Shown in pieces: positions 12,801-24,510 of a DNA stretch of 64,000 nt. The stretch comes from Amyloporia xantha (Eukaryota > Basidiomycota > Agaricomycetes > Polyporales > Adustoporiaceae), in the NCBI GenBank assembly GCA_036971615.1, contig JAYKKR010000006.1, positions 124,001 to 188,000 on the forward strand, given 5' to 3'. Below the pieces are notes generated by a model. It was given only the letters and a program-made list of their open reading frames with translations, was not told the origin of the DNA and did not search any database. Numbering within the stretch: position 1 is the stretch's first letter; each line of letters begins with the position of its first letter. The translations under genes and the position numbers were made by a program.

Positions 12801-14075
12801 GAATTCCTCGTGATGGCATATTGCCATGCTACTTCCCATCTCAATATTGTGTGCATCGCAGGTGTCTAAGTCTTCCTTCTTTCGGCAAATGTGAGCCCGC
12901 ATGTGTTATCGTGATGAACGCCGCTGCTTCTGATGACGAGCGTGTACCATCCGCCCGTAAGCGTCCCTTACTTGCGGTTCTTTCCTTTCTACAAATTGCT
13001 AAATCGTACGTACAATCTATTAATGTACATGGATGAACCCCTAACTGTTCAGGCGAGAGAAAAATCTATCGATGAGTCTAGGTCCTTGTTATACACTGTG
13101 CACTGTGCAAGGTGAGCTACTTATTTGCCTTGCCGGCTCCCACATACCCGCTGTTTTCTAGAGCGTCCTTAGAGAGGGGGGGTGGTATCGCCGCCGTTGG
13201 CATTCCATCTATTTCCTGCTGCGGCGTGGCGTTAAACCGCCAGCTGCACTCGCTGGACGTCTCGCTCTACGAGATGTTTGGTCCGGTGACTACATGGTCC
13301 GTAGGCCTGCATTATCAAGCCACGGGCGGTTGCGTATTATACTCCTTCGGGCCCTGTCTTTTTAACTTTGATTGAATGCTTCTTAGATCCGTGTCAATCC
13401 CCTGACATCACGCTTCAAAACTCGCGACATCTCATTCGTCTCTCGGCCGTTTTTAGTCTTTTGTCGCAGGTGTCGGTCGCTATGGACCACAGCGGACTCT
13501 GAGCCTCGTGAGGTCACTTTGCCTACGTGCCTCTCCCCTTTAATAGTACGAGTATGGTTAGCCCTCGATGATTGTATTCGATATCGGGCTCTTCCCAATT
13601 ATGTTTCCATATACATCGGGCCACCTTCATTCATGTTGCAACAATCTCGATTTGGATGTTGCCAACTTTTGTAAGATTGAGCACCCTGCGATTGTCCGGG
13701 ACTTCGCGATGACGATGTATGGTGTAATGAGACAATTGTGCGGCAGTCCAATCGTCGTTCATTTGTGTCGATAATGTGAACCACACAAGACTAAAACCCC
13801 CTTTTCATGTGAAGAGCACCAGTCGCATTTTTGCCTAACTGTACATTCGATTCATGAGGAGCGGCAGATTAGTGGAGATGACAACGAAGTTGAATGAACG
13901 CGACTCGATTGCGTAGCGTGTGGCAAGGAAACAGCACTATGCATCCTGTGCAAATGCAACCTGAATATCTACTCTATTTTCGAAACGCAGTCATACTTTG
14001 GGAGATACCTACAGCTGTGGTGTTGTATCCTCTTCTTGGGTAGCCACTTCGGAATTTTGAATTCGAAGCGCAGAA

Positions 14076-14081
14076 ACGCGT
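14076..14081 (+). promoter_or_regulatory. MCB-type box (ACGCGT) upstream of DAM1
   Basis: ACGCGT lies 97 bp upstream of the DAM1 start codon and is followed directly by CGCGTTACG. ACGCGT is the core MluI cell-cycle box bound by MBF in yeasts. A single copy would be expected by chance about every 4 kb, so its meaning rests on position and on the matching sites at the two condensin genes. Confidence 0.4.
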
Positions 14082-14177
14082 CGCGTTACGATCACGTGCC
14101 GTGGTAGTGTGTATTCAACATTGTCACGGTCCACTGGCGACCTGAAAGAAACACTTGTCCTGCATTCTCTGGCGACT

Positions 14178-15207
14178 ATGCCTGTAGGCCCAGTCCCACA
14201 GCGGACACCTCTGCGACGAGTCTCTCAAGGATCGCTCTTCCGTCTTTCGCGCTCGGGAGCATATCCCGACGCACCCCATGGCCTTGGATTCCTCGAACCT
14301 GCTCTTGCGGAACTGGCGGACGAGATTGAAGCGTTGAACACGAACGTTCAAGGCTTGAAGACACTCAGCGATGCGCTTGGAACATTTAATGAGAGTTTTG
14401 CGAGCTGGCTGTATGTCATGAATATGAATGCTCTCACTGTCGACTGGCCACAGGTGCGCGTCCTTTATTTGAACGGGATAAATGTAACCTAAGATCATTT
14501 CATGTCCAGGCACCGAGTAACGCATCTTTTGTAATAGCTGCGCGGAGGGCAGGTATGTGAGTCTCCCAACGCGGCAGGTCGGGTTCTTGACTCGTATTCT
14601 TCTAAGAGGAAGACGCTGCTGCCGCGATGGCAGCCCTGCAAGCGGCTCAGGCTCCCCCTCCACGTGAACCTTCTCCAGAAGTGTCCAATACCGAGAAGAC
14701 TACTCTAAACGCAGATGCCTCAGAGCCTGGAAATGATACCACATTGGCTACTAACGTTACTGCCGGCTCGAAGGGCCCCGTGAAGAAAAAGGGAAAGCCC
14801 AAGTTGACTGCTAAGGAGAAGAAGGCACGCGGACTGTTCATCGACAAAGTTGTGAACTCGCTGCCATTGGAGTTCCGCGGAAGTGATCCCAACCTACGGC
14901 GAATTATCGAGTCAGTAATTGAAGGTTTCCTGGACAGACCAGGCAGGGGCGTTGGCAGTGCGTATATATTTGCCATCAGGCTAGACACCCTTCGATGGTT
15001 GACTCGTGAATGATTTAGTCCTCGAACTGGTCAAGCCTCCTGATCTTTCACAAGCGCGTGTTAATAAATGTTTGATTGCGTTGGTTAATAGGAAAATAGT
15101 GCAGAAGGACAATAGTTCGGTATGACGTCCCCGTGTCCTTGATGATTAGCACTAACGCTTTGCATTAGGGAGCTGTATTATACCACTGGCATGGACTTCC
15201 CTCATGA
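14178..15207 (+). CDS. DAM1: DASH/Dam1 complex subunit Dam1 with a long C-terminal extension
   Basis: Five exons (14178-14453, 14510-14552, 14607-14957, 15019-15119, 15169-15207) join in frame to give 269 residues, all with GT-AG introns. Residues about 35-105 match Dam1: FLEPALAELADEIEALN, then SDALGTFNESFASWLYVMNM and NALTVDWPQ followed by SNASFVIAARRA. Dam1 is the DASH ring subunit that binds microtubules and is a target of Aurora B/Ipl1. The start was chosen at the ATG of MPVGPVPQRTPLRRVSQGSL, since the basic Ser-rich leader fits the family; an upstream in-frame ATG at 14109 would add 23 residues. After a Lys-rich linker (KKKGKPKLTAKEKKARG) there is a further, apparently folded segment of about 100 residues ending LYHWHGLPS. 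Confidence 0.88.
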
Positions 15208-15459
15208 GATACCCGTGATCTTTATACCTCACTTTGTATGACAGCTGTATCCAAAAATTAAGATTATTCAATTACGAGAGTATCAGGTCCTTCTAGTGAA
15301 GTTAAAGTAACAACAACGACATGAATAATACAAAAAACTAGAGACAAAGCCAAAATGCGAAATAATAATCATAAAAAAGAAGACTCAAAAGTCCGAGAAA
15401 CACTTCCATCGCTGCTTTGATTCCAGAATTCCTTCCGATTCGCGCTTTCAGTATCGACT

Positions 15460-15897
15460 TCACGTGCCATACTGGACCGTCGACGTTCCAAATATCCCAA
15501 TAGTGTTCTGCATCGACAGCTCCCCTCCGGGGCCGTTATCTGTGGACGGGGAACGCATGGCATGGAGAAAAGGGTCCGAGACGAGACTGCTAGGCCTCCT
15601 TGTCAAGCCATGAAGGTGAACCATAGTCAATGTATCGAGATCACCCAACGTACTTTGGACTATTATGTTTGGTAAACTTCTTATGAAGCGGGGAAGACAT
15701 GCTAGGATAACCAGGACTCCTAATCCTCCTGTCGACACCGCTGACATCAGAAAAGCTGCCTCCGATAAATCGATTTCTAGCTCGTGGACTTACTTTGCTG
15801 CACGAGGGCGCTTCGGAGTGACAACCCGAGTGCTTGACATCCCAGCATTCTCTTTGTTACTATCATCGTTGAGCTTCGAGCTAGTAATTTCCTCCAT
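15460..15897 (-). CDS. Small KEN-box protein with CDK-type sites, function unknown
   Basis: Three exons (15897-15794, 15755-15654, 15598-15460) give a continuous 114-residue frame; the first intron would be only 38 nt, which is short, and the second is 55 nt. Near the N-terminus is SNKENAG, a KEN box (APC/C degron), followed by VVTPKRPRAA. Farther on are RSPGYP and HNSPKRP, so TPKR and SPKR match the full CDK consensus (S/T-P-x-K/R). The protein is basic and lacks catalytic or membrane features. An upstream in-frame ATG at 15981 would add 28 residues, including an RxxL (REVL). It sits tail to tail with DAM1 and upstream of nothing else on its strand but downstream of CAP-G. I do not recognise the family; a mitotic substrate or regulator is an inference from motifs and location only. 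Confidence 0.42.
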
Positions 15898-16198
15898 AAA
15901 TCGTGTCTGTCCCACAGAATAATGTTCGCTATACTTACCGGCGGGACGCAACACCTCTCGTATTGACTGATGACTGAGCATTCACTTGTCGTTTACTTCG
16001 GGGACCTCTAGAGCTCAGCAATGGAGAATGGTGTAACAGTAAGCCAGTGCAGAGACGTGCAGAGAAGTTTCAATCACCTGATTACTTCCGGTGTCGTATG
16101 CGACAGATAAGAGACAGTACTCTGGTCACCTTCGGGTCTTTTTGGCCTGGAAGCGGTGCGGATCCATTACTCTGCTGCGGCAAGTGGACAACGCATGC

Positions 16199-19100
16199 TT
16201 ACATCTCACAATGCTCATCGGCTGAGACAGCATCTTGAACAGGGGATAGGATCACCCTATCTTCCGGAGCATTCAGTGGAAGCTGACCAACTTCTAGTTT
16301 GAGTTCGAGGAAATCGTATAGTTCTCGGAGTCGTGTATCATTCGCGTACTGCTGCGGATCGATTTCTCTAATTCGTTCGCGGAATTGTTTCGAGAAGCGA
16401 CTCTCAAAACGGTCTATCATTTTTTCCGATGCCGCATCTTCAATTGGACCCTGCTGTAATTATAAATCTCTTACTAAAATTAGTCTGTGCAGTAAGCACA
16501 TGGAAACTCGTACAGTCTGCAGGTCTTCAACGAGAATGTTGATCACGAGGAGAGAAACTTCGTCGGAGTGGTCCGAGAATTGCAGCTGTCCTAGGAGCTG
16601 GCACAAAGTCTTACGGTCGTCCTCTGGGTGAATTTGACGTTAAAAGAACGGAAAGTATAACGATGTCACCCTTACCCCTTCTGTCTGCATCATAGACTGC
16701 TCTGAGGATGTCGATGGCGAGATCAAGGTGATTGTCCCTTGCAGCTGGACCTTTTATATCTTTGTCACTGCATTACAGTCAGCGTGCGAAGCAGAGATGG
16801 TATCAACGATCCACGAAACTGACACGTTGATCAACTTCTGGGTATCTGTCCAATCCACAAGTAGCAGCCCAAACATGAATGGCGTAATCATGTCTTCATC
16901 ATCGTCCATTTCGGCATGCACGCGAACAACCAGATCGTACGCTGTCATGGCGATCTGAGAAAGCCACATCGTAAGCTATATTGATGTCACATGAAGGTGC
17001 CAATAGACTCACGCTTCGCATCTGGGCTTGGTTAGCTGCTGAGGAGTAGCAGTAGGCAGGCAGAAAGTGTGCCAGGCATTGGCGAAGTTCCTGATTTTCC
17101 TCGTTTGCAGGGGACACATATGCCAGCACAAGGCTAGTCAAGACCTGCACAGTACTATTACAGGCCATATCGAAAGAGAGCTGTGATGAGAATTGCTCAC
17201 ACGCTTGTCCGAAACCAGATCACAAAGCATCAACTTAGTTATTCCGACACATAGGACTGCTTGGACCGATGTGGAATCCTCTGTCTCGAGTGTTTGTAAG
17301 ATAAATGTAACGATCTTCTCAGCCTTTCGGAGAACGGGGATGAAGCATCAGATGACAATCACAGCACCTAACATGAAAGCCACAATGGCTGAAACGCACG
17401 ATTTCATTGGAACGGAGGAGTAGCTCTTCATCGTAGACCAATAGAATATCAAAAACGACATGGAGAATTTTGATCTTCAACTGCTCCGGTGAGCTCTGAA
17501 CTTGATTGAAGAATAGTTGTAGGGAGTTCAATGCCAAGTCCTACGTCGAAACACTTGTCAGAAGCGAATACGCGTGACGAAATGCGATATATTCTTGGAG
17601 TTTACCTTAGAGATAAGGCAGCACAAGCCGAGACTGACAAGACCCCTCTCTCGCAGGACAAGCTCCTTCCTCTTCGCGGCGGGGATAATCAGGTCTGCCA
17701 GTATGCCTTCCAAAGTCGAATTCTCGTCGAGAGTCTAATCGGCGCGGTGGAGGGTCAGTAGGATACCATGCAGTGTAAAAAGCAACATACCCCATTAACA
17801 CGACTAAGCATCGCAATACAGAGACCAAGACAGCGCACATCAATCGCATCTGCCCTGGCGCGTTGCTCTGGAGTCATATCAAGTGGATCTTGGGTGCGTC
17901 TCGTTGAAACGCTTTGTAGTGAACTTTGTGTCGTATCAATCGAACTGCTTGCATCGGGATGCTGCCAGTGCGTTTATCAATGTGAGAGTTTGCCCTGAAT
18001 CAATCACGAAAGATGCGGGGTCGACAATGCTCACCAGCTGATCGTTGTCTGGAGTATCTCGCAGTCCGGTCACGATCTCCACGATAATACGAATAAGCTC
18101 CCGCTCATTGACAGTTGTCTCCTTAAGAATGTCCAGACATGGTTCCATCAGGATTTCAGGCAGCAGCTCATGTGCTAACATCTCGCCTGCGCCAGGTGAA
18201 GTCGCGTGTCAGCAACTTGTAGCTCATCCAGATCAGATTGTGCTATAACCACTCACGTACGACCGCAAACAGCTTCCGTCGACCAGTTTCATCCGTGTAG
18301 TCACACCTAAGAGCGATTTGCAACATTTCTGCAACAATGAATCCTCGCTCTACAACAACATCCTCCTTCCTTTCTAAATCCTCGATTTCATCCGCTGGTG
18401 AATCAAGTGACTCCGAAAGAAGTCTTGCTTCTTCTAAGTCTTCAATCCCATCCAAGAGCTCGTTGCAAGTCTCTTGAAGATAGAATGCGAGTGCGGTCGC
18501 ATCAGGAAATCCTGCAGACTCGAGGCGTGATTCTTCACCGTGATCCCTGCAATAAGTGACAAAGACACGCGCGATGAAGATCGTCTCAGGGACCAGGGCG
18601 CTCCAGTATCCGTCTGAGACAGTGTCAATGTCTGAAAAATTGATGACGAAAGACGGGTATATACCACTGAATGCAATTGCGTCGAAGATGTCGGGCCTGG
18701 TCGAGAGCATTGCGTTGAGTACATCAACAGCGACGTCGACACTTTCGAGACCAGTCAAATCGAACAGCTTCAGAAATTCAACCAGGGTGTCCACCATATC
18801 TTCTCTTGCTGTGCTCTCATGAATGACGTCAAACCACCCGTTTACCATGCGGATGGCGGCTGTCAGGACGGTGATTTCCCTATCCCCGAGGCCATCGCGC
18901 ACTATTCGTTCGCGCTGAGTGAGTGTCAGCTGGCGCGGGTGCACCTTCGTAGCGGCAGAGATGCCAGGATCCATATCAGACTTCGTCTTCCTGGTACCAG
19001 GTACTGTGGTAAGGACAGAGGAGAAGAGGAATTTGCGTACGACCGGATCGACGTCTCGACTGCGTGTCAAGAGTACGGGCAATGTTCGAGGTGTCAATGG

Positions 19101-20127
19101 AGTATGCAGGAGTGCCAGACGACGGACGTCACTACCACATACAGAGCGTAATTTTGATGCCAGTGTCGAAGGTGAGGAAGCCGCCAAGCACGAAATAAAC
19201 TGATCACTTACGCAGAAGTATCACAACATAGGCTTTGGAGTAATATACTCATAATACTTTGCTGCTCCTTTGCAAGTTCTATCGTGTCCTCGCTACCTAC
19301 CAGTTTTGCTAGCGCAATCACGGCCAACGCACGGATGGTGGACTCCTTGTCACACGTGCGTTCAGTCAAGCTTCGACGTAAGGAGGTATAGGTGTCTTCT
19401 CTTTTCAGATAAATCAGCCAACTATCGATTTAAAAAGATAGGTAACAATGCAACTCACTCAAGCTCCCCAAGATATGTGATCATTTCCGTTACAATTTGA
19501 ACGCTACGGAATCGGACGGTCTTGTCCTTTGCCGTGAATCCTCCAAGCAGCCAGTGAAGAAGACGTGAGACGAAGCGTGTGATGGGTGTTTCCTCTTCTG
19601 AAGTAGAGCTATCTGAAATTTACGAAGGGCTTCAACGTTGTATCAAAATTAAGTGTAGAAGAGAAGGGACAAGAAGCCGCTCCAGATAGTCTAGGAATAG
19701 GCATACATATGATAAAGAGAGCGATGAGGAAATCCGACCATGTCGCAGTCATGCCATGGTACCGAATGCATGCAACTACGAGAAATTATAAATGGTTTTC
19801 GGAATTTCTGCACTACTCACCTTTCTCGGCAAGAAATTTAATGTACCCGCCTATGAACCGAACAATTCGTTCTGCCGCCAGCGGACCCTTCTTGATGACC
19901 AATATGCGAGCAATCATTTCGATAACACTGTCGCAGAAAGCCTTCTCACCCGCGACATTGATGGCGTCGCCGTACTTGATGTGTCGTCGAACAGTTGTTG
20001 CCCGCATGTGGAGCCTATACAAGGCGGCATAGTTCTTATGATGGTTGGCCGCTGAATTCTGCGCTTGATCAAATATCAATGGGATCAATTCGGAGAGAGA
20101 CTCATAAATTGTAGACGAAGAAGCCAT
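16199..20127 (-). CDS. YCG1: Condensin complex subunit 3 (CAP-G, Ycg1/Cnd3)
   Basis: Multi-exon HEAT-repeat gene. Exon 1 begins MASSSTIYESLSELIPLIFD and continues FDQAQNSAANHHKNYAAL, then KGPLAAERIVRFIGGYIKFL, the typical start of fungal CAP-G. A large central exon (about 19187-18245) holds LTPRTLPVLLTRSRDVDPVV and KVHPRQLTLTQRERIVRDGL, with HEAT repeats and an acidic linker. Later exons include ERELIRIIVEIVTGL and the Cnd3 C-terminal part (SPANEENQELRQCLAHFLPA); the last exon ends at 16199 with RFSKQFRERIREIDPQQYAN and a short acidic tail. Condensin subunit 3 is a DNA-binding HEAT subunit that works with the kleisin and SMC2/SMC4 in mitotic chromosome compaction. Only the span is given because about a dozen small introns were not all fixed. 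Confidence 0.9.
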
Positions 20128-20385
20128 GGTGGATAAACAGAGAGGGTACTGGCCAAAAAGTTCAAGCTTAAGCTAAAACAAGACAATTTCTGTAAGGTGG
20201 ATTGTAATTTGAGCTGTATGATAAAATTTTGTATTGTTTCTGCAGTATATTCGGATGAGTGCCGTCAAGTGCATACAACCTTTTGCTCTAAGTGGTGGTC
20301 ACGCTGAGTACATTTGTGCAGCTGCTGTGGGTCCAAGTTTGAACCAGTTCCAAAAGTCGGTAGTTCAGGTTGACGCACGTGACGA

Positions 20386-20391
20386 ACGCGT
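20386..20391 (-). promoter_or_regulatory. MCB-type box upstream of condensin subunit 3
   Basis: ACGCGT occurs about 260 bp upstream of the CAP-G start codon within aacgcgtctct, an 11-mer that is identical in the condensin subunit 1 promoter at 29440-29450. It is flanked on both sides by CACGTG-like E-box cores (near 20376 and 20396). Confidence 0.4.
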
Positions 20392-20469
20392 CTCTCACGT
20401 GCTGAGAACCTAGGAATTCCAGCTCAAAACCGCGAAGCCTCGAGTCTCTCCATGTCTAAATGTCCATAG

Positions 20470-21930
20470 CAAACGCCACGCAGACGTCGCTCGTACCGAA
20501 CAGAATATCTTGTATATTCTCACATGCGAGCGGGTCTTCGTTTGTGGGTCTACTCCTCGCGCGGTAGCTCCTGCTGATCACAATGCACTGACTGCCTGGG
20601 TTCACCGGATTCGCTGTACCCGGAGATCCATATTTCTATGGGTAGGGCTGAATTTAGGCTGAAGACGGTCGAGCTTGGGATCACAGATACGTCACTCTCG
20701 CATACTCTTTATCGGCTTTCACTTCTGTGATTCGCAGACGTCCAGGATGGCTACCTGGATGGCCCAGTGAAACACGACCTAAGGTGCTCGCTGTCGGGCT
20801 GGTTTGCGTGCGAGGTGATGCATTGCCGCACTGATCGGATGGGTCAGCCTGTAGTCATTTGGCTATGAGAGTCCCTGTCTAGAGCTGATATTGCCTCCAC
20901 GCTCTCGTCCTAACACGGTCGAGGTCAACCAGCTTCGCTTTTCATGGCGGAACGACTCGGGTACTATGCCCCGTCCTGACCGGCGGGGGTGCAATATACC
21001 ACTGAACCTGCATCTTCATTGATGATCATTTTAAACCAAACCTTTGAACCATCTCATCCTCGCGGATGAGAACAAACTACCTAGCCTTGCAACCCTCTTG
21101 TCCTCGCGGACGAGAACTGCCACATCTTGTCTTCATTGATGACAACAACCCTCTTATCCTCACGGATGGGAACAACCCTCTTGTCCTCACGGACGGGAAC
21201 AACTAAGCCCTCGTCTATGTCGGCGAGCAAGCTTCCCGACGCTATGTCGTTGATGTACATGTTGAGATACATGTAGCCGGACTAATACTCTGCTGCATGA
21301 AACTCGCATGCGGCTTGCAATGCAAGCCGAACTTGATTTGTGTCGGGTTTCATCACGTCAAGTGTTAAAAACAACTTACCGGTGAGCCACCGGTATGTCT
21401 ACTCCATTCATGAAAGGCACGATTGTACGAGGGGAGGAGGCGGTGATATGGACGTTTTCTGTGACTCGGTGTTGGTGGCGCAGGTACTGGCCGTTGTGCC
21501 CTTCATGGGTGCAACGAGTACGTCTGTTCTGCCCTTTGGACAATAATTTTTGGCATCCATTGACCTCCTTGCGAGGTAATTAGTATAGTTCCATAACATA
21601 CCGATTCCATGTATGGAAAATTTAACGGTTATCTCGGCTTATTTGAATCTCAACTACCCGGATGATTCTCCGGCACGCCGACAGTTAGAATTGCAACGGG
21701 TAGACAAATTAGGATTTGTCTCGGATAAGAGGGTTAGATGTTGGGTGTGAGTGAAATTGCCGGACCAAAATTAGACGTTGGAGTGGGTGCATTGACTGCG
21801 TCCGTGCGGAGGTCGTCGAGCGACATCCGACAGCGACGCTCAAGAGACAGCGGTCGCAAGCTTTCCGTTACTGTTCAGCTCTACCATTTACCACCATCAT
21901 TGCACTGGAAATATCTCTCTCCCTTAACAC
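20470..21930. other. Intergenic region between CAP-G and PIP5K
   Basis: The two genes are divergent, so both promoters lie here. I see no credible coding sequence. The interval contains the tandem repeat block at 21051-21210 and a short inverted sequence near 21255-21275 (tacatgttgagatacatgta). Confidence 0.5.
21051..21210 (+). repeat. Degenerate minisatellite, unit about 28 bp
   Basis: Five diverged copies of the pattern cttgtcctcacggacgggaac plus aaccc spacer begin near 21056, 21092, 21127, 21151 and 21178. The two right-hand copies are nearly identical (cttatcctcacggatgggaa and cttgtcctcacggacgggaa), while the left-hand ones have drifted. Confidence 0.7.
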
Positions 21931-24111
21931 ATGGCCGCTACGGTCACACACGCCTCTTCTCTCGACGATCCGACTCTCAGCGCGCTGTCTGGCTCTACGT
22001 ACCTCTCTCCACGCCTACCATCTCATTCTGCTTCAACACATACGCTCAGGCCTGCAGTCTCTCGGGAATCGGACCCTCTTCACGCTCTTGCTCTCGCATC
22101 CACGCAAGAGCTTCATATTGTCAAAGTGACGGACGACAGGGTCTCACTCGAGTCGGGTCCTCCGGCCGAGGTCCTCCAGAAGGCACACCATGTGTCGGCG
22201 AGCACAGACTCAGCGATAGGTCCCCCACCGCCTTCACCGCCATCCAGCACCGAAGATGGCGAGCTACCTCCAGCCGTTCCCTCAAAATCCGAACCCTTAC
22301 CCAACATTACCTTCGATCAACATCCGAATGGCAATGGTCACCACTATTCATCCTCTTCGACCACCCCGTTCCCCCAGTCTTCGTCTCCACCCGACGGCCT
22401 CTTACAGCTGCCGGCCGTACACCGGCGACGGAATACAACCGGATCCACTCCGTCCCTCTCCGCACCGCCCGCACGCATGAAGACGGTGCACGCGACGTCA
22501 AATCCAGCGGGGAAGGAGCTGGAGACGGAGATGCAGCAGCAGGCGGAGCAGATCCGGCGAGAGCGACAGAGCAAGCGCAAGGTGCAGGCGCAGCATGAGA
22601 GTGCGCTCACCCGGACGATGTCGCTGGTACGCGGGACGTCGATGCGGGGAGATGAGGGCCCTCTAGTTGGAAACGTGATTGGAGAGGACCACGTCAACTA
22701 CGTGATGATGTACAACATGCTCACGGGCATCCGGATAGCGGTCTCGCGGTGCCAGGCGAAGATCCGGCGGACGCTGACGGAGGAGGACTTTTCGGCGCGG
22801 CACAAGTACTCATTCGATATGTGAGTGCCGCCTTCTACGTTTGCGCCTTCATCGCTGACACCATCTAGTGTCGGGAATGAGCTGACGCCCTCGGCGAAGT
22901 ACGACTTCAAGTTCAAGGATTACGCACCATGGGTGTTCCGTGAACTGCGCGAAGACTACTTCCACCTCGATCCTGCCGACTACCTACTCTCGCTGACGGC
23001 GAAGTACATTCTGTCGGAGTTGGGCTCGCCCGGCAAGTCAGGGTCATTCTTCTACTTCTCGCGCGACTACCGGTTCATCATCAAGACCATCCATCACAAC
23101 GAGCACAAGTTCCTGCGAAAGATTCTGAAAGACTACTATGAGCATGTGAAGAGTAATCCGCACACGCTGCTGAGCCGGTTTTACGGCCTACACCGCGTGA
23201 AGCTCCCACACGGCAGGAAGATTCACTTTGTGATCATGAACAACCTCTTCCCGCCCCATCGGGACATCCACGAAACATTCGACCTGAAGGGCTCGACGGT
23301 CGGGAGGGAGTATCCCGAGGATAAGGCGGATAAGAACCCACGGGCGACGTTGAAAGATCTCAACTGGATAAACAGGGGCAGGACGCTCGAGTTGGGCCCG
23401 GAGAAACGTGCGCTGCTGACAGAGCAGCTGCGACGGGACTCAGAGCTGCTCAAGCGGATATGCGTCATGGACTACAGTCTACTCGTCGGCATACATAATA
23501 TGCGCCGCGGGAACAGGGACAACGTCCGGAGCAACACGCTCAAGGTGTTTTCGGTGAGTCTCATCTGTCTGTAGCGACACGCCGCCCTGCTCATGTTCGA
23601 CATGCACATCCAGCCCGATATGCCGCTTATTAAGCGAAAACCGACGCAAGTGAAGGGCCCCTCGTCACCCGACGCTATCGCCCTGCGTCGCATCATGCGC
23701 GAGTCGGACCCAAAACGGCTCGGATCGGGGACGATCAGCCTGCCTGACGAGGATACGGCGGGCGAGCGGCAGCACTTCCTGTTCTACCAGGACGAGGGCG
23801 GGCTGCGCGCGACGGACGAGGTGAACGAGGGCATGGACAAGATATATTATCTCGGGATCATCGACATCCTCACGCCGTACAACTCGCTCAAGAAGCTGGA
23901 GCATTTCTGGAAGGGCCTCTCGGCGGATCGAGTGAGTCGCGCGCGTGGTGTTCTGTGTTGGTGTTCGGTTTGCTGAATTGGGATCTGGTCGTGTGTATTG
24001 TAGCATAAGATCAGTCCGGTGCCTCCGCAAGAGTACGGTGATCGGTTCTTCGCGTTCATGAAGGCCATCATGCGGGGCGGCGAGGGTGGTGCGAGGTTCA
24101 AGTCGGAATAA
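21931..24111 (+). CDS. MSS4: Phosphatidylinositol-4-phosphate 5-kinase (Mss4/Its3 type)
   Basis: Four exons (21931-22820, 22869-23553, 23614-23931, 24004-24111) give 666 residues in frame. The first about 250 residues are disordered and Ser/Pro-rich, with a Gln/Arg-rich segment before the kinase. The kinase domain shows [20 protein letters not shown] (nucleotide-binding part), [21 protein letters not shown], the catalytic [11 protein letters not shown] and the activation segment [20 protein letters not shown]. The latter has the Glu in KKLEH that is typical of type I enzymes. The enzyme makes PI(4,5)P2 at the plasma membrane and acts in actin organisation, endocytosis and cytokinesis. It is intact and lies divergently from CAP-G and tail to tail with CAP-D2. 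Confidence 0.95.
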
Positions 24112-24510
24112 AACCTCCCGGCGCTGTTTATCCTATGCTGTCTTCTTTCCTTTTGTCGGTTCGGTTCAACGTAGGACTATTACTGCATGCATCTATGTCG
24201 GCTCCACTCGCATTTCGTCGGTGATACCCCGCATTTCATTCAACTCTCGTTCGTCGCGGGCCTCACGCCTGCTATCACTATCCTTCACTCTTTACCCAGT
24301 ATTGCGCTCTTTTATTTGAGTGCTATTATTGTCAATCGTTTACCCTCACGGATTTTGGTCTTCGTTTCGGTTTTATCTCGGCTCGGACGGTCATAGCTCA
24401 TCCTCTCGCACGCTACGCTCTTCTATTAACACTTAGAGTATACAATGTACTGCCTGTGCTGATATACACTTGTAAATAAATATGGCGGGCTGATGTCCGC
24501 CGTTTCATCA

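Larger units (their letters stand above)
7560..14060. other. Long gene-poor stretch (about 6.5 kb)
   Basis: No frame here shows conserved motifs, and none can be extended through convincing introns into a recognisable protein. The longest plus-strand frame (10304-11134) has a random-looking composition. The left part (7.6-9.7 kb) is C/T- and GC-rich with simple repeats. The right part (12-14 kb) is more AT-rich. It could contain long leader sequences, non-coding RNA or a fast-evolving gene, but nothing in the sequence decides this. Confidence 0.5.

Noticed and set aside
22113..22700. Minus-strand frames opposite PIP5K
   Set aside because: They are shadows of the strongly supported plus-strand kinase gene.
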